DNA of 64,000 nt, from positions 2,265,743-2,329,742 of the forward strand of contig NC_088778.1 of NCBI RefSeq assembly GCF_954871325.1, read 5' to 3'. Made by a program: the position numbers and the translations under genes. Source of the DNA: Gordionus sp. m RMFG-2023 (taxonomy: Eukaryota; Nematomorpha; Gordioida; Chordodea; Parachordodidae). Shown piece after piece: positions 34,666-44,560 of the stretch (within the stretch, counting starts at the first letter, position 1; each line of letters starts with the position of its first letter). A model generated the notes under the pieces. That model saw nothing but the letters and a program-made list of their open reading frames with translations. It did no database searches and was not told the origin of the DNA.

Positions 34666-35412
34666 ATGAAAAGTTTAAAATTTGTAAAATACTGGGAAAT
34701 ACAATATAATATTTTTGGGGCATTGGTTATATTAGTAATATGGATGTGTAGCTTAATATGGGGAAGAAAGTTGAGAAGAAGTCGAAGTGTGAAAATAAAG
34801 GGGCAGACATTGACTATAGAAGGACATAATGGGGAAGAGGATGTTATGGGAAAGGTAACATGGTTCCCAGTGCAGGAGTTAATTAATGGGTGGACGGATA
34901 GCGAATTAGATAAATTAACCTATAGGCCTGAAAGGAGAGATTCATATACTAATCAGAGATTGGGGACATATAGGGGACCTAGAGAAAGTTCACAGGGAAG
35001 GAGAGGAGAAATGAGACCTAACTTTGATTCAAGAGTAAGGGGGAGAATGAATTGTTATAATTGCGGAAGACAGGGACATATGGTCAGAGATTGCCAAGAA
35101 ACGAAATGTTTTGAATGTGGAAAATATGGACATATAGCCACGTTTTGTTCAGGAAGACGTGATAAGCTACGATGTGCAGGTTGTGGTCGATTTGGTCATA
35201 ATAGGGAGGAATGCAATGTGGGTAATTTCAAAACTAGAGGCGGTTTTCCGCAGAGGGACATGGGGCAAAGTGCTCCAAATGTTAGAATTATAGAAAGTGA
35301 AAAAAATAAAGAGGTAGGAATACCATTTTTGGCTGTGAATAAAGAGCAGAATAGAATCTGTTTCCGTTGCCGGAAGGAAGGACATGGGGCGAGAGATTGC
35401 GAGTATTTGTGA
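34666..35412 (+). CDS. Gag of the Ty3-type element (fossil)
   Basis: 248 residues. Four CCHC zinc knuckles are visible: CYNCGRQGHMVRDC, CFECGKYGHIATFC, CAGCGRFGHNREEC and CFRCRKEGHGARDC (residues about 126-246). They would bind the element RNA. The N-terminus carries a hydrophobic segment (IFGALVILVIWMCSLIW, about residues 17-33) that looks like a membrane anchor. I do not recognise a classic capsid domain. It is followed after 54 nt by Pol in a separate ORF. Confidence 0.8.
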   Translation: MKSLKFVKYWEIQYNIFGALVILVIWMCSLIWGRKLRRSRSVKIKGQTLTIEGHNGEEDVMGKVTWFPVQELINGWTDSELDKLTYRPERRDSYTNQRLGTYRGPRESSQGRRGEMRPNFDSRVRGRMNCYNCGRQGHMVRDCQETKCFECGKYGHIATFCSGRRDKLRCAGCGRFGHNREECNVGNFKTRGGFPQRDMGQSAPNVRIIESEKNKEVGIPFLAVNKEQNRICFRCRKEGHGARDCEYL

Positions 35413-35466
35413 CTATATGATGGCAAAGAGCATGCCGCAAAGGTCGGGGGGCTTTGGGCGAAAGAG

Positions 35467-38400
35467 ATGGAAAGATTAGATTATAGTGAGAAAGATTGGG
35501 TATCAAAGGGCATATATATGATACAAGAGGAAAGGATACATGATCCTTGCCCTAGAGTTTGGATAAATTTGAATGGAAATATGGTATCCATGTTATTTGA
35601 TACCGGGGCAGCCATATCCGTGATGGGATATGAGAAATATCAGAGTATTTGGTCGGAAGGGATAATTAAACGGGAGGACATCAAGATCCGTCAGTTGGAT
35701 GGATCAGAAGTCGCAGTGATGGGAAGGGTGGAGTTAAAGGTGGTATTAGAGAATAGAGTGGAGATTTTGGACTTATGGATAGTAGATCGAAAAGTAGAGT
35801 CAGTAGTGGGATGGGATTGGATCACCCGAATTGGTCCAGATTGTGGTTTTTGGGGGGTATTCGCATGGTGTGGTGTATTTTTACCTGTTGCAAGATATGA
35901 AGAAAATAGAGATATGAATTTGTGGTATGGAGAGAGATTGCCAGGAATTGAAACCTTTTTGGAAGGGGAAAGGAGAAGAGAGGATAATAGGGTTGTTAGA
36001 GACTGTAGGGGAGGTTTTGGGGGGAACTATAGGGGAGATATTGGGGGAAATTTTAGGGGAGGTATTGGGGAGAATTATAGGGGAGGTATCGGGGGGAACT
36101 ATAGGGGAGGTATCGGGGGAAATTATAAGGGAGGTTTCGGGGGGAACTATAGGGGAGGTATCGGGGGAAATTATAAGGGAGGTTTTGGGGGGAACTATAG
36201 GGGAGGTATTGGGGAGAATCTTAGGGGAGGTATTGGAGAGAATTTTAGGGGAGGTATTGGGGAGAATTATAGGGGAGGTATCGGGGGGAACTATAGGGGA
36301 GGTATCGGGGAGAATCTTAGGGGAGGTATTGGAGAGAATTTTAGGGGAGGTATCGGGGGAAATTATAAGGGAGGTTTTGGGGGGAACTATAGGGGAGGTA
36401 TTGGGGAGAATCTTAGGGGAGGTATTGGAGAGAATTTTAGGGGTTGTCGCGACTTTGGGAGAAAGGAAGAAAGAAATGATACTGAAGAACAGAAAGAAAT
36501 TCATGATCAAGGAAAGTTTGAAGCGGAGCTGGAGAGATTGGCAGATGGGAAAATAATGTTGCCAGAAGAAGAGACTAGAGAAGATGATGATTTGGAACAA
36601 GGAAATACTAAGGGAACACATAGCCAACCAATGGAAATGGATGGAAAGGAAACGAGACGACTGGAAGAGAGGGAATTGCGGGATAGAGAGATAGAATTTG
36701 GTATGATCAAAGTACAAGAGGGAGTGAGAAACTTGATGAAAAATTACAAGGAGATTTTTGATGAGAAGTTGGGTTGTCTCCGAGATTATGAAGTGGATAT
36801 CAAATTAAAGGAGGGATATGTGCCCAAGTTTTGTGCATTACGTCGGATACCGTTCGAATGGCGAAATGAAGTAGACAAGGAATTGGAGCAGTGGGTGCAG
36901 AAGGGCATTGTTTGTCCAGTGGAATATAGCGAATGGGCAACACCGTTAGTACCCGTGAAGAAGGCCAATGGAAAGCTTCGTTTATGCGCTGATTTTCGGG
37001 TCACGCTAAACCCGTGGGTTGTGGAGATAAAATATCCGTTACCTCGGATTGAAGAAATATTAGCTAATTTAAGGGGTAGCATATATTTTTCAAAGGTGGA
37101 CTTTTCGAACGCTTATTTACAATTGAAGGTGAAACCCGAGGTACAAAAGCTATTAACGATCACGACTCCGAAGGGATTGTATGCCTTCTGTAGATTGCCG
37201 TTTGGACTTAGCGTGTCGGCTCCAATTTTTCAAAGAACGATGGCGGCAGTTTTTCAAGGACTAGAGGGAGTATTTTACTACATGGATGACGTATTAGTGA
37301 TGGGAAAGACTCCCGAGCAACACGAACGAAGATTGGAGGAGGTGTTCAAAAGGATCAAGGATAAAGGATTGCGGGCAAGCGTTGAAAAAAGTGTGTTGGG
37401 AGTATCAGAAATCGTATATTTGGGGCATAAAATCAATGGGAAAGAGGTCAGACCTTTAGACAAAAATATGGCAAATATAACAAGCATGTTGAAGCCTAAT
37501 AATAAAGTGGAAGTACAAGCTTTCTTGGGAATGGTGAATTATTATCACCGTTTTGTGGAAGGCTTCGCGCAGATAGCGGCGCCGTTGTATAAATTGTTAA
37601 AGAAAGGAGAAAGATTTGAATGGAAGATTGAACAGGAGGAGGCTTTTGAGGAGTTGAAATTGAGGATTGGAAGGGAACCAGTACTAGTATGTTTTGATAA
37701 CGATGTGCCAGTGATATTGGCCGTTGATGCTTCAAATAGGGGTGTGGGTGGAGCGCTATTACATTGTATAGACGAATTGGAGAGACCTATTTTATTTTTC
37801 TCAAGAATCTTTAGAGAGGCCGAGACAAGATATTCAGTGATCGAACAAGAAGCGCTAGCGGTTATATTTGGATTGACTAAATGTCGGGAATACTTGATCG
37901 GACGTCGATTTGTCATATATACGGATCACAAGCCCTTGGTTCATCTTTTCAGAAAGGACAACAAGGAGCTCATGTTGTCGCCTAGGTTGCAGCGATGGCT
38001 ATTGCTGGTAGGCAGTTTCGACGTGCAAGTGAAATACCGACGAGGAAGAGAAAATTACTTACCGGATATTCTTTCTAGATGTGGAGCGGGAGAGGATTGC
38101 GAAACGAGTAGGTCGAAAGATATGGATGAAGAGGATGAGCACGGGTTGATTAGAGCGATAGTCGGAATATCTAAAGGAGGACCAGTTGCATGGGAACAAC
38201 TCAAAAATGCTACTTTAAAAGATCGCGAGTTGACGAGAATCAAAGCGTGCATATTGGGTCGGAAGCAATGGCGAGATGGGGACAAGAAGTTCAAGCAAGT
38301 GGAGAAAGAGCTAACGATAGTGGACGAGTGTGTGGTACGAGGAAGTCGGGGAGTGGTGCCGTCCAGATTGCGGGAGGCAGTAAAGACAATGATCCATGCT

Positions 38401-39276
38401 GGACATCAGGGTATGGAACGAATGAAACAATGGGGGCGGGAATACGTATGGTGGCCTGGCATGAATAAAGAAATCGAGAATATGGTGAGAAGTTGTGAAA
38501 TGTGTAATTCATGGGCAAGTATGCCTCGAAAGGACAAGAAAAGTATTTGGCCTAGGGCTACTCAACCATGGGAAAGAGTACACTTAGACTTTTTCGACTT
38601 CGAAAATAAAATATATCTCCTCGTAGTGGACGCTTACTCAAAATGGGTAGAGTATCAAGAAGTAAAGGGGTTAACAACGCAAGTGGTAATTAAGACGTTA
38701 AAAGATCTTTGGGCAAAGTTTGGGGTAGCGGAAATAGTCGTGTCGGATGGAGGACCCGCTTTTATAAGTAAACAATTTAAAGTTTTTTGTACTGAAACTG
38801 GGGCGAGACACATTTTGGCACCTCCTTACCACCCAAGCTCGAATGGGCAGGCGGAAAGGATGGTGGCGGTGGTAAAGAGTTGGTTGAGGAAGTCGAAATA
38901 TGGGGGTGGAGAGATTTGGATAGCGATTGCGTATTATAACAATAGTCGAAAGGGAGAGGAATTGTCCCCAGCAGAAAAGTTTTTGGGCCGTAGAACTCGT
39001 ATTCAGTTGGATTTCTTAAGACCCAAACCGGCGCAGGAGGAAAATTCAATGGATAATCAGTGTGAATTTGTGAATGGTCAGACCGTATGGGCGAGAATTT
39101 TTGGAGGTACCCGAAAATGGGAGTCAGGAATAATTATACAGAACATGGGGCATAAAATGGTGAGAGTAAAATTCGTGGACGGAAAGGAAGGAGTTAGACA
39201 CGTAGAACAGATACGGAAGAGAGTAGAGTCTGAAAGATTGAAATCTAGCCATGATGCGGCGAGGAGAGAGGGATAG
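35467..39276 (+). CDS. Pol of the Ty3-type element (fossil)
   Basis: 1269 residues. Aspartic protease with FDTGAAISVMG near residue 45; a glycine-rich tract of 18 eight-residue units (about 179-325); reverse transcriptase with FSKVDFSNAYLQ, LPFGLSVSAPIFQ and the YMDD box at about 604; RNase H with AVDASNRGVGGALL and YTDHKPL; integrase with an HH-CC zinc-binding region (GHQGMERMK...CEMC), the first Asp in HLDFF, the second in VSDGGPAF and a Glu in SNGQAERMV. A C-terminal region follows. It would copy RNA into DNA and integrate it. Coding DNA is markedly purine- and G-rich compared with the host. Confidence 0.92.
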   Translation: MERLDYSEKDWVSKGIYMIQEERIHDPCPRVWINLNGNMVSMLFDTGAAISVMGYEKYQSIWSEGIIKREDIKIRQLDGSEVAVMGRVELKVVLENRVEILDLWIVDRKVESVVGWDWITRIGPDCGFWGVFAWCGVFLPVARYEENRDMNLWYGERLPGIETFLEGERRREDNRVVRDCRGGFGGNYRGDIGGNFRGGIGENYRGGIGGNYRGGIGGNYKGGFGGNYRGGIGGNYKGGFGGNYRGGIGENLRGGIGENFRGGIGENYRGGIGGNYRGGIGENLRGGIGENFRGGIGGNYKGGFGGNYRGGIGENLRGGIGENFRGCRDFGRKEERNDTEEQKEIHDQGKFEAELERLADGKIMLPEEETREDDDLEQGNTKGTHSQPMEMDGKETRRLEERELRDREIEFGMIKVQEGVRNLMKNYKEIFDEKLGCLRDYEVDIKLKEGYVPKFCALRRIPFEWRNEVDKELEQWVQKGIVCPVEYSEWATPLVPVKKANGKLRLCADFRVTLNPWVVEIKYPLPRIEEILANLRGSIYFSKVDFSNAYLQLKVKPEVQKLLTITTPKGLYAFCRLPFGLSVSAPIFQRTMAAVFQGLEGVFYYMDDVLVMGKTPEQHERRLEEVFKRIKDKGLRASVEKSVLGVSEIVYLGHKINGKEVRPLDKNMANITSMLKPNNKVEVQAFLGMVNYYHRFVEGFAQIAAPLYKLLKKGERFEWKIEQEEAFEELKLRIGREPVLVCFDNDVPVILAVDASNRGVGGALLHCIDELERPILFFSRIFREAETRYSVIEQEALAVIFGLTKCREYLIGRRFVIYTDHKPLVHLFRKDNKELMLSPRLQRWLLLVGSFDVQVKYRRGRENYLPDILSRCGAGEDCETSRSKDMDEEDEHGLIRAIVGISKGGPVAWEQLKNATLKDRELTRIKACILGRKQWRDGDKKFKQVEKELTIVDECVVRGSRGVVPSRLREAVKTMIHAGHQGMERMKQWGREYVWWPGMNKEIENMVRSCEMCNSWASMPRKDKKSIWPRATQPWERVHLDFFDFENKIYLLVVDAYSKWVEYQEVKGLTTQVVIKTLKDLWAKFGVAEIVVSDGGPAFISKQFKVFCTETGARHILAPPYHPSSNGQAERMVAVVKSWLRKSKYGGGEIWIAIAYYNNSRKGEELSPAEKFLGRRTRIQLDFLRPKPAQEENSMDNQCEFVNGQTVWARIFGGTRKWESGIIIQNMGHKMVRVKFVDGKEGVRHVEQIRKRVESERLKSSHDAARREG
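36005..36440 (+). repeat. 24-bp minisatellite encoding the glycine-rich Pol tract
   Basis: Eighteen in-frame 24-bp units encode GGIGENYR / GGFGGNYR / GGIGENLR variants. They lie between protease and reverse transcriptase. Near-identity of neighbouring units indicates recent slippage or unequal exchange. The reverse strand and a second forward frame are also open through it, as expected of such a repeat. Confidence 0.92.
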
Positions 39277-40285
39277 ATATCTTAGCAATTCTCGAGTTAA
39301 AGCACATAGAAAATAATAATACTAATAATGATAATTAACCCAAGATGATAATACCTCCGCAGTTCCGAGATTAAATCAAATTTAATAAAAAAAAAGAAAA
39401 TCGATAATAATAATTAACCCAAGATGATAATACCTCAGCAATTCCGAGATTAAATCAAATTTAAAAAAAAAAAGGGGGGATCAATAATAATAATGGTAAC
39501 CGGTGCTAATAATGTTGGAGGTTAAGGGGCTATATATATATATATATATATAAAAAAAAAAACTTTCGTGATTCTCGAGTTAAAGCACATAGAAAATAAT
39601 AATACTAATAATTAACCCAAGATGATAATACCTCCGCAGTTCCGAGATTAAATCAAATTTAATTTAAAAAAAAAAAATCGATAATGATAATTAACCCGAG
39701 ATATTAATACCTCCACAATTACGGGATTACATCACATTTAATAGAAAATAAAATAAATATCAATGATATCAGTTAGTCAATGATTTCGTGATTTGGGGAA
39801 TAAAGCGAGTATTTTTTTTTAAAAAAAAAGGGGGAACTTAATTAGAGTGCCAATAAATGATGCACAAAAAGTTAAAAATGTTGGATATGTTAACCAAAGT
39901 AATAAATTAAAGTAAGGGATAATTTTGAGAGATGCCGGGATCGTAAATCAAAAGTTGGAAATAGAACTTGTATATAATTGGAGAATAGAATAAAAAGGAG
40001 TGACAATTGGACTAGGAAACAAATAAAAAGTGGTTCCAAGTTGGACTGAAACACGGAAAAAATTTCGGCAATGACAGTTGGAAGCGAGACACAAACAAGG
40101 AAGGTTCCAATAATTGGGCGTTAAAAGGGGAATTTTACAAATGAGAAATTAAAATTTTTTTTTGTATAATTGTTAATTTTGTTAAAGAAAATTTTCCTGT
40201 ATTTATTCATTTTGACCCAAAAGAAAAGTGAGTGAAAACTGTTATTAATTTTTTTTTATATATTATACCTTTTCCTTAAAAAAGA
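39277..40285 (+). repeat. 3' untranslated repeats of the LTR element
   Basis: Imperfect copies of a block with TTCTCGAGTTAAAGCACATAG and ACCCAAGATGATAATACCTC occur at about 39288, 39406, 39570 and 39690. A (TA)n run lies at 39531-39552. No coding content is seen before the third ORF. Confidence 0.7.
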
Positions 40286-40897
40286 ATGTCGGGGAGGCAT
40301 CGGTGCATATATTGGGAGAATTTAACCGTTAGGATAAGTATTTATCGAGGATATGTTAATGAGGATGGGCGACCGATCTCGCCTTTGAATTACCGAAGCA
40401 TAATAGACCATTCGCCTCCAATACGCCGAAACAGTAGATCGCCCCCGGTCCAAAGGGGAGTGTCCGGAATAATAACGAACAATTTAGATCACTCCGAATT
40501 GCCGGAGCCCCGGCACCTCAGCATGCGCTCGAGGAGGAGACGTTCTTGTTACTTGTGTGGTTCGCCTAGTCATTTGCGAATGCGGTGCCCCCGTGGGCCA
40601 AATCGTAGGCAAGACTTAAATGATAATAGGGAAACGACGAGCCACAGAAGCCGAAGCCCGGGAAGGAGCGACGCACGCCCAGTTAGGACCATTTTGCCGC
40701 CTTTGACGATAGGGGCAATGCCGCAACAAGATCCATCCATAACTGCGATGGGGCGACCGGTGGGGATTATTGAGCCGTTTCGAGAAGAAGCGCCGGAGGC
40801 GAGTCCCAGGGCCTATTACGCTGAAGAGTGGCCGATGGTTGATTTGTCGGCCTCTGAGATTCAGGAATTGTTGGAGGATGTAATGGGAACAGAATAA
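40286..40897 (+). CDS. third ORF of the LTR element, zinc-knuckle protein (fossil)
   Basis: 203 residues between Pol and the right LTR. One CCHC knuckle is present (CYLCGSPSHLRMRC, about residues 92-105), flanked by Arg/Ser/Pro-rich stretches (RSRRRRS, SHRSRSPGR), with an acidic C-terminus (ASEIQELLEDVMGTE). No signal peptide or membrane helix is seen, so it is not an obvious envelope protein. It may be an RNA-binding accessory or Gag-derived protein. Its GC-rich codons contrast with the host. Confidence 0.65.
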   Translation: MSGRHRCIYWENLTVRISIYRGYVNEDGRPISPLNYRSIIDHSPPIRRNSRSPPVQRGVSGIITNNLDHSELPEPRHLSMRSRRRRSCYLCGSPSHLRMRCPRGPNRRQDLNDNRETTSHRSRSPGRSDARPVRTILPPLTIGAMPQQDPSITAMGRPVGIIEPFREEAPEASPRAYYAEEWPMVDLSASEIQELLEDVMGTE

Positions 40898-41096
40898 ATT
40901 TTACAAATTTAATTTTCGGGAAAAATTACGATAAGATATTTTACATCATATATTTTTTTTTATTTATGTTAACATATGTAGAGAATAATAAATAATTACA
41001 TTTTGATTTTATGTACAAAACCCCCTTGTTTATCTTTGTTAAACAACAATTTTAAATTTTTTTTGTATGTTCAAGGGTTTTCATTTAATGGGGGCG

Positions 41097-41528
41097 TGTT
41101 ATAAATAGTTTTATTATTTTTTTTGTATGAGTCATGAAATATTTTTTTTGTTTGAAATTTTATTTTTAATATTTTTTTTTTGTTTCGCGCAGTCATCTTG
41201 AACGTCATTATATAAATATTTTTTTTGTTTGAAGTTTTATTTTAATATTTTTTTTGTTTCGCGCAGTCATCTTGAACGTCATTATATAAATATTTTTAAT
41301 ATTTATTATGTAAAAAAAAAATAAATAATAATTTAATATTTATAAAAAAAAATAATAATAATCTTATATAAACTAAAAAAAAGTGGAAATTCATCATATT
41401 ATTATCAATTATATTTTTTTATTGTTTTAAAGAAAAATAAAACCAATTTATTCAAAAAAAAAAAAGGGGTAAAAAAATAAATAAATATACTGTTAAGTTA
41501 AACATTTCTGTACGGTGAAATTTTGAAA
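41097..41528 (+). repeat. 3' LTR of the Ty3-type element
   Basis: Starts TGTTATAAATAG after the purine tract and matches the 5' LTR throughout, apart from homopolymer-length differences. Confidence 0.92.
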
Positions 41529-41584
41529 AATACATTAAAAAATTGTACCATATAAAACTTGTGAGTATATTTTTAGGAGTCTTT
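41527..41584 (+). repeat. long flanking duplication, right copy
   Basis: Identical to 32932-32989. After it, MULE sequence resumes and runs to the right TIR. Confidence 0.9.
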
Positions 41585-42270
41585 ATTTATATTTTTCATA
41601 TTAAATATGGTTACAATTAATGGGCATAATCAAAAAAGCATTTATTCATATAGCTTTGATAAACCCATATACATATCAAAGTATTTATATTCATATATAA
41701 ACTATTTATAAACCCATATTCATATTTTTTAATGAGCAGTTTGCAAATTTGAATTGTTTGCTATAAGGGATTGTGTTGTGTATATTAAGCTTTGGTTATT
41801 AAGTAGGTCTTCTTGAATGCCATTGTAACCTTTAAAAAAGGTGTATCTTTACGTTATATTAGTTATTTCCTAATTCTTACAAGATTCCTAAATTTATGTC
41901 ATCGTTATATTTTCAGAATTTAGCTAAAAAAATTTTTAATGATATTGATATTTAAAAATATGGCTTAGTTCATCTTATATTCCTCTTCATTATTACTCCT
42001 TAAGACTTCAATAAAAATACTTATAGGGATCTACAGTAATATTTAGATTATTAATATAAAATATTACCTTAATAGCTCAAGTAAATAAAAATTATATTTA
42101 ATAAAAATTGGAAGAATTAAAAACATCCTTTAATATTTTAAATATACGAAGTGTATTAAAAAATTAAAATATAGCAGGTGTGATATTTAATTTATTCACT
42201 AAAAAAATATAGCAGGTGTTATGTTTAGTTTTTTCACTAAGTAACACAGGTGTTATATGCAGTCACGGCC

Positions 42271-42279
42271 TTATATTAA
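42271..42279 (+). repeat. 9-bp target-site duplication, right side of MULE
   Basis: TTATATTAA, identical to 25593-25601, directly follows the right TIR end GTCACGGCC. Confidence 0.92.
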
Positions 42280-42749
42280 GAATTTTAATATATGGTATCA
42301 AGACAAATTATCATCGTGGCAATCAACATGGTGTTAATGGCGTCTCCAGCTGATTTCAATGGATACATGCTTTTTGTGAATGAATTGTCAGTCTAGGCCA
42401 ATGACATTAATACTATAGACTGCCGATTAATGTATTTGAAGTGGCAAACATTAAATTGAGTAGCGGCCATTTTGTGTTTGGATTAGGAAATAAACGTATG
42501 ATAATTTCATAAATAGATTTATTTTTATAATATATTATATTTAAATCATATTTTTTTACTAGATGTAAAAAACATTTTTAGAGCAAGTAATTTATAGTTA
42601 TTTAAATATTTTCTGGTCTTTATTAACATTCACAGAGAAGGTGAAGTTTAATACATAATGAATATTATTAAACTAAGCAAGTTAGAATATATACCTTTTG
42701 ATGAGAATATAATTAAACATTCCTGCTCTTTATTAACATTTGCAGGTAC
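42280..42749. other. spacer between MULE and receptor remnant C
   Basis: No gene recognised. A ~19-nt block (TCTTTATTAACATT followed by CACAG or TGCAG) occurs twice, at about 42617 and 42726; the second copy abuts the start of the receptor exon 2 homology. Confidence 0.4.
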
Positions 42750-43019
42750 CTACCTTAAAAAAAATCAATATATTCAAAAATTAAGAACTTTTTGCAAAAA
42801 AAATGCAACATCTAGAGGAAATGTCGAAATGAATGATCACAATAATAGGAATAATTTCATCAAAAAATTTATATAAATCTGCGCCAACGTTATCTATAAG
42901 TAATGATGCGATCTCAAGTAATTAGTGTTTGACTATATTTAAAAAATATATGCATTATATATTGGTTACTAAATTTTATTAAAAATCAAATTTATGGGGA
43001 TAAGGGATAAATGAATGTA

Positions 43020-43204
43020 CAGTCAAAACCGTTTAATTGCATATCGCTTAAATGCAAAAACTTTTAAATGCGAAAAAACCCCGCGATTTTAATAATAATT
43101 ACTAAATTACATTTATAATTGCGGGTTAATTGCGAAATATCGGATAATTGTAAAATTTTTAAATATTTCGGTCTCAAGCTTTCGCAATTAAACGGTTTTG
43201 ACTG
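43020..43204. mobile_element. pogo/Tigger-like MITE
   Basis: Perfect terminal inverted repeats CAGTCAAAACCGTTTAATTG / CAATTAAACGGTTTTGACTG flanked by TA on both sides (43018-43019 and 43205-43206), 185 bp, no coding content. The TA target and CAGTC ends fit the Tc1-mariner/pogo group. It lies in the intron of pseudogene C. Confidence 0.85.
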
Positions 43205-43376
43205 TACCTATTTAAAACAATAGATTTTAAACATACTGCTCAAATTTTTTTTGGAGATACAATAGGTAATGTCAGTTAAATTATTTTCTCCAAATATTTC
43301 TAGAAATAAATATTAACCTAATAATTAATTTATTAAATTCGTGATGTATAAAACATGATAAAATAAAATAAAAATA

Positions 43377-44560
43377 TTATATAAAAACCGTGGTGGGACT
43401 ACAAGTTCCCAAAAAACAAAAATAATTATATTTTAAAATTATGATTTGTAGGTTTTGTTTTAAGAAATAAAATTCTTTAGTTTCTGATGTAAGGGCTCTT
43501 ATCTTATCCCCTATATTTTTTAAAAACTTTAAAGTTCCACTTGGCATATGTCCAAGGGAAGAGATAACAATCGGTGTAAAAATATAATTTGTGAATTTGA
43601 AATATTTCATTGTTTTTTTTTCTCGGCTATATCAACCGGATTAGAATTTAAATTTTTTGGGAAAGAAGATACGCATGTGAAGTCCCAAATTAAGGATTTC
43701 CCTAAAGACCAAGGCACGGAAGTTAAGCCATCAGGTCTTAGGCCATCATCTAACGATAAATTTGTAGGCTCCAGGATGTTTGGTATTCGGGCCCTGGTAA
43801 GAGAACGGCTAATAGCTAAATTAATTGCTGCATGCCTTGCATGCCTGCCTTGACTATATATACAATTTAGACCATGTCTCCCTTTGGAGTCAACTAATGT
43901 TTTACATTTGATGCATGTATGTGGTTGAACAATGTTACATCCAAGTCGATGGCCTATGGCAACTCTTAATTGTTCATCTGATAAGAGGTTACCTAGGTTA
44001 CGACTTGGTAATGCTTCCAACCATTCATAACCACTAGTACAGTCAGCATTCTGTAATAGTTGAATATACTCCAAAGGGGGTTTGATGAGATTATTTTAAA
44101 AAAATTTTTAATTAAAGGTTCGAAAATAGATTGGTGTGTTAAGATCGTGGGTAAGACAGCTTCAGGTGGAGCTAAAGATACCCAGGTTGTCAAGGCTGAG
44201 TTTAAAAGGTTATCTTTAGGAGAGATAAAAGAAGATATCATGGCGTTATTCATCAAACGCGATGCCAAAAATGAGGAAAGAGATAGAAGGTTTAAAGGAT
44301 ATAAATCTAAACCACCCATTTTCGAGGGTAATTGTGAGAAACCCCAATTAAAATCTTCCAATTTAATATTTAAAATATTTTCTAATAAGCTTCTAAAAAA
44401 TTAATGAACACGATTAATAATTTCATTATTTAAAAAAAAGGAAGAAGATCTAAAAATATGTACAATCTTTGGTAAAAATAAATATTTTTTTAAAAGAAAA
44501 AAGCTCTGGTGTGAAGGAATTTCGTTTAAAATAGTTTCAAGACCTGATAAGCCTTCGAAA
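43377..44560 (-). mobile_element. non-LTR retrotransposon fragment, post-RT and C-terminal domains
   Basis: Minus-strand frames run, with a few shifts, from the RT thumb region (FFLLKKYLFLPKIVHIFRSS, about 44480) through WGFSQLPSKMGGLDLYPL (44361-43993) to the C-terminal domain (44074-43607). That domain has GYEWLEALPSRNLGNLLSDE, a Cys/His cluster CIKCKTLVDSKGRHGLNC, GRHARHAAIN, and the RPDGL...LIWDFTC block. The last resembles a PD-(D/E)xK-type endonuclease core. The ORF ends near 43377. The copy is 5'-truncated and has no catalytic RT motif. I cannot name the clade. Confidence 0.75.

Larger units (their letters stand above)
32990..41528 (+). mobile_element. Ty3-type LTR retrotransposon nested in the MULE
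   Basis: LTRs of about 430 bp: 32990-33419 and 41097-41528, both starting TGTTATAAATAG. TGGTGCCGTGTT right after the left LTR (33421) is the primer-binding site, and ATGGGGGCG before the right LTR is the polypurine tract. Order: leader repeats, Gag (34666-35412), Pol (35467-39276; protease, RT, RNase H, integrase), a repeat-rich 3' region and a third ORF (40286-40897). The Pol order RT-RNase H-integrase places it in the Ty3 group. The element looks largely whole. The LTRs differ only in homopolymer lengths, so insertion was recent. Confidence 0.93.
25602..42270 (+). mobile_element. large MULE (Mutator-like) transposon with OTU protease gene
   Basis: The ends begin GGCC(A/G)TGA(G/C)TGC and continue as near-perfect TIRs of about 100 bp (25602-25700 and inverted 42170-42270), with internal repeats of ATAACACCTG. 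A perfect 9-bp target duplication flanks it. Contents in order: a tandem ~203-bp direct repeat, an inverted copy of the transposase core (26256-26975), a plus-strand transposase gene (27016-29202), a 137-bp satellite, a spliced OTU gene (31444-32040), a nested Ty3-type LTR element (32990-41528) and the right end. Without the nested insertion and its extra flank it is about 8.1 kb. Frame changes in the transposase suggest it no longer moves on its own. Confidence 0.9.

Noticed and set aside
35881-36717. Long minus-strand ORF rich in SPNTSPKILP repeats and a second plus-strand frame across the same stretch
   Set aside because: Both are shadows of the 24-bp minisatellite that keeps all frames open; the Pol frame has protease and RT on either side.
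36507-39049. Several ORFs of 60-120 codons on the minus strand of Pol
   Set aside because: Antisense shadows of the purine-rich pol gene with no recognisable domains.
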